Shown here: positions 61,383 through 64,000 of the stretch, one piece after another
Position numbering within the stretch: position 1 is the first letter of the stretch
Layout: each line of letters opens with the position of its first letter
NCBI RefSeq assembly: GCF_014647415.1
Contig: NZ_BMPD01000007.1
Location: 108,653 to 172,652 of the forward strand
Source of the DNA: Haloarcula sebkhae
GTDB lineage: Archaea; Halobacteriota; Halobacteria; Halobacteriales; Haloarculaceae
DNA length: 64,000 nucleotides
Direction: 5' to 3'
Notes under the pieces: model-generated
What the model was told of the DNA's origin: nothing
The model's input: only the letters and a program-made list of their open reading frames with translations
Databases searched by the model: none
Translations under genes and position numbers: made by a program

Positions 61383-62046
61383 GTGCAGCAACTCGTCACT
61401 GGTGGTACCGACGGTGGTACCACAGCCGAGGCTGATAAAACCGTTGAGCCTGACCCACAGCTCGTGATGGAGATCGCTGACAACCTTGGCGACCAGTTTC
61501 TTACTAACGTACTTGAATCAACCATCGCGAAGACTGCCGGTGGCGATGCGGCGAACATCGACGAGTACCGTGATGTTGTTACGAACTACAAGAACGCCGT
61601 CAAACACCCACACAAGAATCTCTAATCCCCGAAACAAGAGGAGCGACACTGTGGGGTGATCTCAACGGGGAGACGGGAGCCACCCGACTCCGTCGTCTGG
61701 CCGTGGTCAAAGCGCTTGATACGAAACAGCAGCGGCACGCCCTCACGTACAAACAGGTGCAACAGCTCTTTTAGGAGTGTCTCGAAGAGGGACCGTCGCA
61801 TGATTATGCGTACCGCTGATGGAGGTGGCTGCGAATGCTGATGGGTTCACCTATGGCTCCTATCAGGGACAAAAGTATCTACGGAGCAACGCCAAACAGG
61901 TCAAGCAGGCAATCATCGACCAAGCGCTTGACATCGATGCAAGTCTTGACCCTGAGCAGCTGACCGTCGACGGCCTGATTATGTCCTACGCTGCCAGTTC
62001 GGCTCCGGGCCCGGAGGCCACAGCAGACGACTCGTGGCAGTACTGA
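61383..62046 (+). pseudogene. degenerate hypothetical gene, several lesions
   Basis: Three protein-like pieces lie in sequence but in different frames: VMEIADNLGDQFLTNVLEST; then ATLWGDLNGETGATRLRRLA and ALTYKQVQQLF followed by a stop and ECLEEGPSHDYAYR; then MEVAANADGFTYGSYQGQKY to the stop. Together they would make one protein of about 210 residues, perhaps with a C-terminal winged helix. A frameshift near 61623 and stops near 61774 and 61819 break it. Family unknown. Confidence 0.5.
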
Positions 62047-62396
62047 AGCCATTGCTCGCGCACGCCAGTACGGAGCGCGGATACAGCACCGCTTACGAAT
62101 ACGTCGGTGGGCCGCAGACTCCAAGCGCATCGCTCTCGCCGATCCGGAGTGCGTGTCGGCGAGCCAGACGGCTACGGGCCCACCCACCGAGACAGTGTTG
62201 ATTCTACGCTCAGGCAGTAATCAACGCTGAGGATACAATCATGTGGCGAGATAGTCCTACCAACCGCGGGCTCGTGCCAATCCGTGATGCGGATCTTCAT
62301 GAACTCATAGGCCATGAGAACATATAGGAGTCTCCCCACCCTCCAATGAACGCGTTCACCAAGCAGCTCGCCACATCGACAACCCGGACATCAACC
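62047..62396. other. intergenic region, no clear gene
   Basis: Fragments of open frame only. No promoter or conserved motif seen ahead of the ParB-like remnant. Confidence 0.35.
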
Positions 62397-63128
62397 ATGC
62401 GTAACTGCCCATATTCCCCCGACGATATCTTCCACGATTGCAAACATCCTAGCCCTGACGACGCGGTTGTGGTGAACACGCCGGCAGTCTTAGTCACGGA
62501 CTGGAATCTCGACGGCCGTGACACGACCGTCTCGGAGGACAGCCCTGAGTACCTCGCTGATGACACTGTTGTCATCGTTGTCTATCGCCAGACGCTGGAC
62601 CACCACCGACCACAGTACGCCGGAGACCAGCCAGTTAAACTCTCCACACTACATGCCGACAACATCTCGTTCTACGCCTACCCAACGTCGCGACTCGAGA
62701 CTATCGACAGCCACAGCCCGACGGCGGTCGCCCTCGATGAGATCCAGCCGACGCCGTACTATGTCTGCCTTCTACTATGAGGCAAACCGTGAGTTCATCG
62801 CCAGTACCCGTGAGCGCGGTTATCCATCCCAGAGCTGGTGGTCCGTGTCGTCGACGAGGGCTACGAAGTCGTCAACGGGCATAAGCGACTGTGGGTTGCC
62901 TACGTCACTGATTTAGAGTCCATTCGGACCCACGTGGTCCATCTCGGCGAATGTGAAGCGATCAAACGCTTCGTGCCAAACCACTTCGATGGGAGTTCCT
63001 CTCAGCCCGGGGCCGACGTCGCAACAGCGAGGCTTCGTGAGCGCTGGGAAGGCCGGATAGCAGATCTTAACATTCCATCGGAGCACCTGCAGACGACACA
63101 AGGTCAAGAGGAGCAAGCGTCAATATGA
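62397..63128 (+). pseudogene. ParB-like domain protein, broken by frameshifts
   Basis: From ATG 62397 (MRNCPYSPDDIFHDCKHP) a coherent frame runs to about 62770. The piece ANREFIASTRERGYPS is one frame off. The first frame then resumes as PELVVRVVDEGYEVVNGHKR, the ParB/Sulfiredoxin-like nucleotide-binding block, and continues to TGA 63128. Two compensating frameshifts (or a few-base change) disable it. The ancestor was probably a plasmid ParB-type protein. Its stop overlaps the next start (ATGA). Confidence 0.6.
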
Positions 63129-63320
63129 ATCAGGGTGGACACGCAGAGTTGTCGGATCTCCCGCCAAGTCCGTCGCTGGTGCATCGCGTACTCAAATGGT
63201 ATGACGCTCCTTGAGGGAGAACGTCGCGAAGATGTGTCTGATACCGAGATTGCGAGGTCGACGATTTATTGTATAATGCACGCAGCCGCTGAGTACTTCG
63301 GAATTGGACCGGAAAACTAG
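63125..63320 (+). pseudogene. small ORF downstream of the ParB-like gene, frameshifted
   Basis: ATG 63125 (MNQGGHAELSDLPPSPSLVH) shifts frame near 63200. The continuation MTLLEGERREDVSDTEIARS ends at TAG 63320. Coupled by ATGA to the ParB-like remnant, so both belonged to one operon that is now decayed. Confidence 0.4.
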
Positions 63321-63526
63321 ACAGACAACAGTGGTGCGGCTCAATCTAACCGAACTTGAAATTGACCACCCGGACATGACTCAGACGACCAGATGCTTCG
63401 CGACCGTCAAAGGCGACTCGAAGCTCGCTGACAGCGGCGCGACGACGCTTGGCTCCTACAATGGCGGTCAACAGCCCTCGGTGATGACTGATGACCGATC
63501 AAGGGACTATCGCTGACTGACTTCCT

Positions 63527-63840
63527 TCACCGAAATGGACTGTTGTGGGTGGAGAAACCAATATTGACATTGTAGTCAACAACATCTTCCACAACCTTCG
63601 CAGCTGCCTCGTCATACGGATTACCTATCAACTGTCCACCTGATTCGCCTGCCGCTGCAACGATCGGCACTGACACAGGCAGCGCTTCTGTCAGCTTTTT
63701 TTAGTTCTGCCTTGGCTTGTTGACTCAGTCAGCCCAACATTCGTGCTCAGCGCTGGTATTCAGATGGTCCGTGGCTTCTTCAATACGTCCAATGAAAAAT
63801 TGCAGGCGGCCACAGAATTTCTGGTGTAGCTACTGCTATC
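63527..63840 (-). pseudogene. degenerate C-terminal fragment of unknown gene
   Basis: The minus strand carries a protein-like frame (PIVAAAGESGGQLIGNPYDE, then VVEDVVDYNVNIGFSTHN) ending at TGA 63527-63529. Upstream it is out of frame at a run of seven T (63696-63702, A on the coding strand), where QAKAELKK would join KLTEALPVSV. Further upstream the frame breaks again. Family not recognised. Confidence 0.4.
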
Positions 63841-63927
63841 AGTATAGTCTGTCCTGAATTACCCAGTAAGGAAGACACTAGCAACACAAATAGCATATAC
63901 TAAACATATAGATTAATCAGGCACTGT

Positions 63928-64000
63928 CTAGTTCTGAATCTCCTCAGCTGGCGTTCGTCCGTCGAGTGCTTGGTTCGGTCGTTCGTGGTTGTAGTGGTGT
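63928..64000 (-). CDS. transposase (integrase-core type), C-terminal end, cut by window edge
   Basis: The last 23 codons before TAG 63928-63930 read HHYNHERPNQALDGRTPAEE, the classic C-terminal tail of rve/integrase-core transposases of the IS3/IS481 group. The gene continues beyond the window. Sequence around 63919 (CAGGCACTGTCTAG) may be the end of the element. Confidence 0.75.
   Translation of the reverse strand, partial: HHYNHERPNQALDGRTPAEEIQN

Noticed and set aside
63304..63516. Plus-strand 70-codon frame after the ParB-like remnant
   Set aside because: It starts inside the previous ORF and has low-complexity sequence; probably part of the decayed stretch.
1..64000. CRISPR array
   Set aside because: No regularly spaced short repeats were found by eye; the 55-bp repeat occurs only twice, 3.5 kb apart.
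1..64000. tRNA or rRNA genes and tRNA-type attachment sites
   Set aside because: No cloverleaf with a GTTCRA-type T-loop or rRNA core was recognised, so the integration site of the element is not in the window or not visible.

Overview
The window reads as haloarchaeal DNA (class Halobacteria). The predicted proteins are strongly acidic, many transcripts look leaderless with a TATA-like box about 25 bp before the ATG, and the transposases, Tat lipoprotein and type IV pilin-like proteins are of haloarchaeal types. No tRNA, rRNA, CRISPR array or ribosomal protein gene was seen. The content (conjugation-type ATPases, primase-polymerase, exonuclease VII, integrase remnant, several transposons, virus-like genes) fits a megaplasmid or an integrated conjugative element rather than core chromosome.

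Region 1 (1-12.5 kb): a partial gene and a very large membrane protein, an HNH endonuclease, an OB-fold DNA-binding protein, then a block flanked by a 55-bp perfect direct repeat (6534-6588 and 10027-10081). The block holds a TnpB-family gene lacking the usual catalytic Glu, its co-translated 58-aa partner and an AT-rich Mrr-like nuclease. An HTH-PIN pair and two small ATGA-coupled genes follow.

Region 2 (12.5-28.1 kb): a long minus-strand operon resembling a type IV secretion or conjugation system. In transcription order it has a VirB2-like pilin candidate, a large surface protein, a Tat lipoprotein, a VirB6/TrbL-like polytopic protein, a PrgI/VirB3-like protein, VirB4, a VirD4/TraG-like coupling ATPase fused to a nuclease-like domain, and a primase-polymerase. 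A second TnpB, catalytically complete, sits between the PrgI-like and VirB4 genes. A small ribbon-helix-helix protein is divergent from the operon and next to a palindrome.

Region 3 (28.1-42.1 kb): exonuclease VII (xseA, xseB; the large subunit ends in a membrane anchor), then what I consider the most interesting system. Two large FtsZ/tubulin-superfamily GTPases of the Tubulin_2 type have a polytopic membrane protein, two further membrane proteins, a small cytosolic protein and a Snf7-like coiled-coil protein between them. A gluzincin peptidase with C-terminal zinc ribbons is divergent from the first GTPase. A membrane-remodelling role is inferred.

Region 4 (42.1-47.7 kb): an AT-richer nucleotide-metabolism cluster: thymidylate synthase, dihydrofolate reductase, a divergent dUTPase/dCTP deaminase-fold protein, canonical dCTP deaminase and an HD-domain phosphohydrolase. 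An inverted repeat lies between the last two divergent promoters.

Region 5 (47.7-64 kb): accessory and decaying DNA. It contains a frameshifted tyrosine integrase, a MITE-like element, a frameshifted IS6-type transposase, a pilin pseudogene with three in-frame stops, a TnpB remnant, a TRAM protein, a large pilin-like surface protein, a broken virus-like module around a P-loop ATPase, ATGA-coupled small genes of unknown role, a family 4 glycosyltransferase, degenerate ORFs including a ParB-domain pseudogene, and the 3' end of an integrase-core transposase at the window edge.
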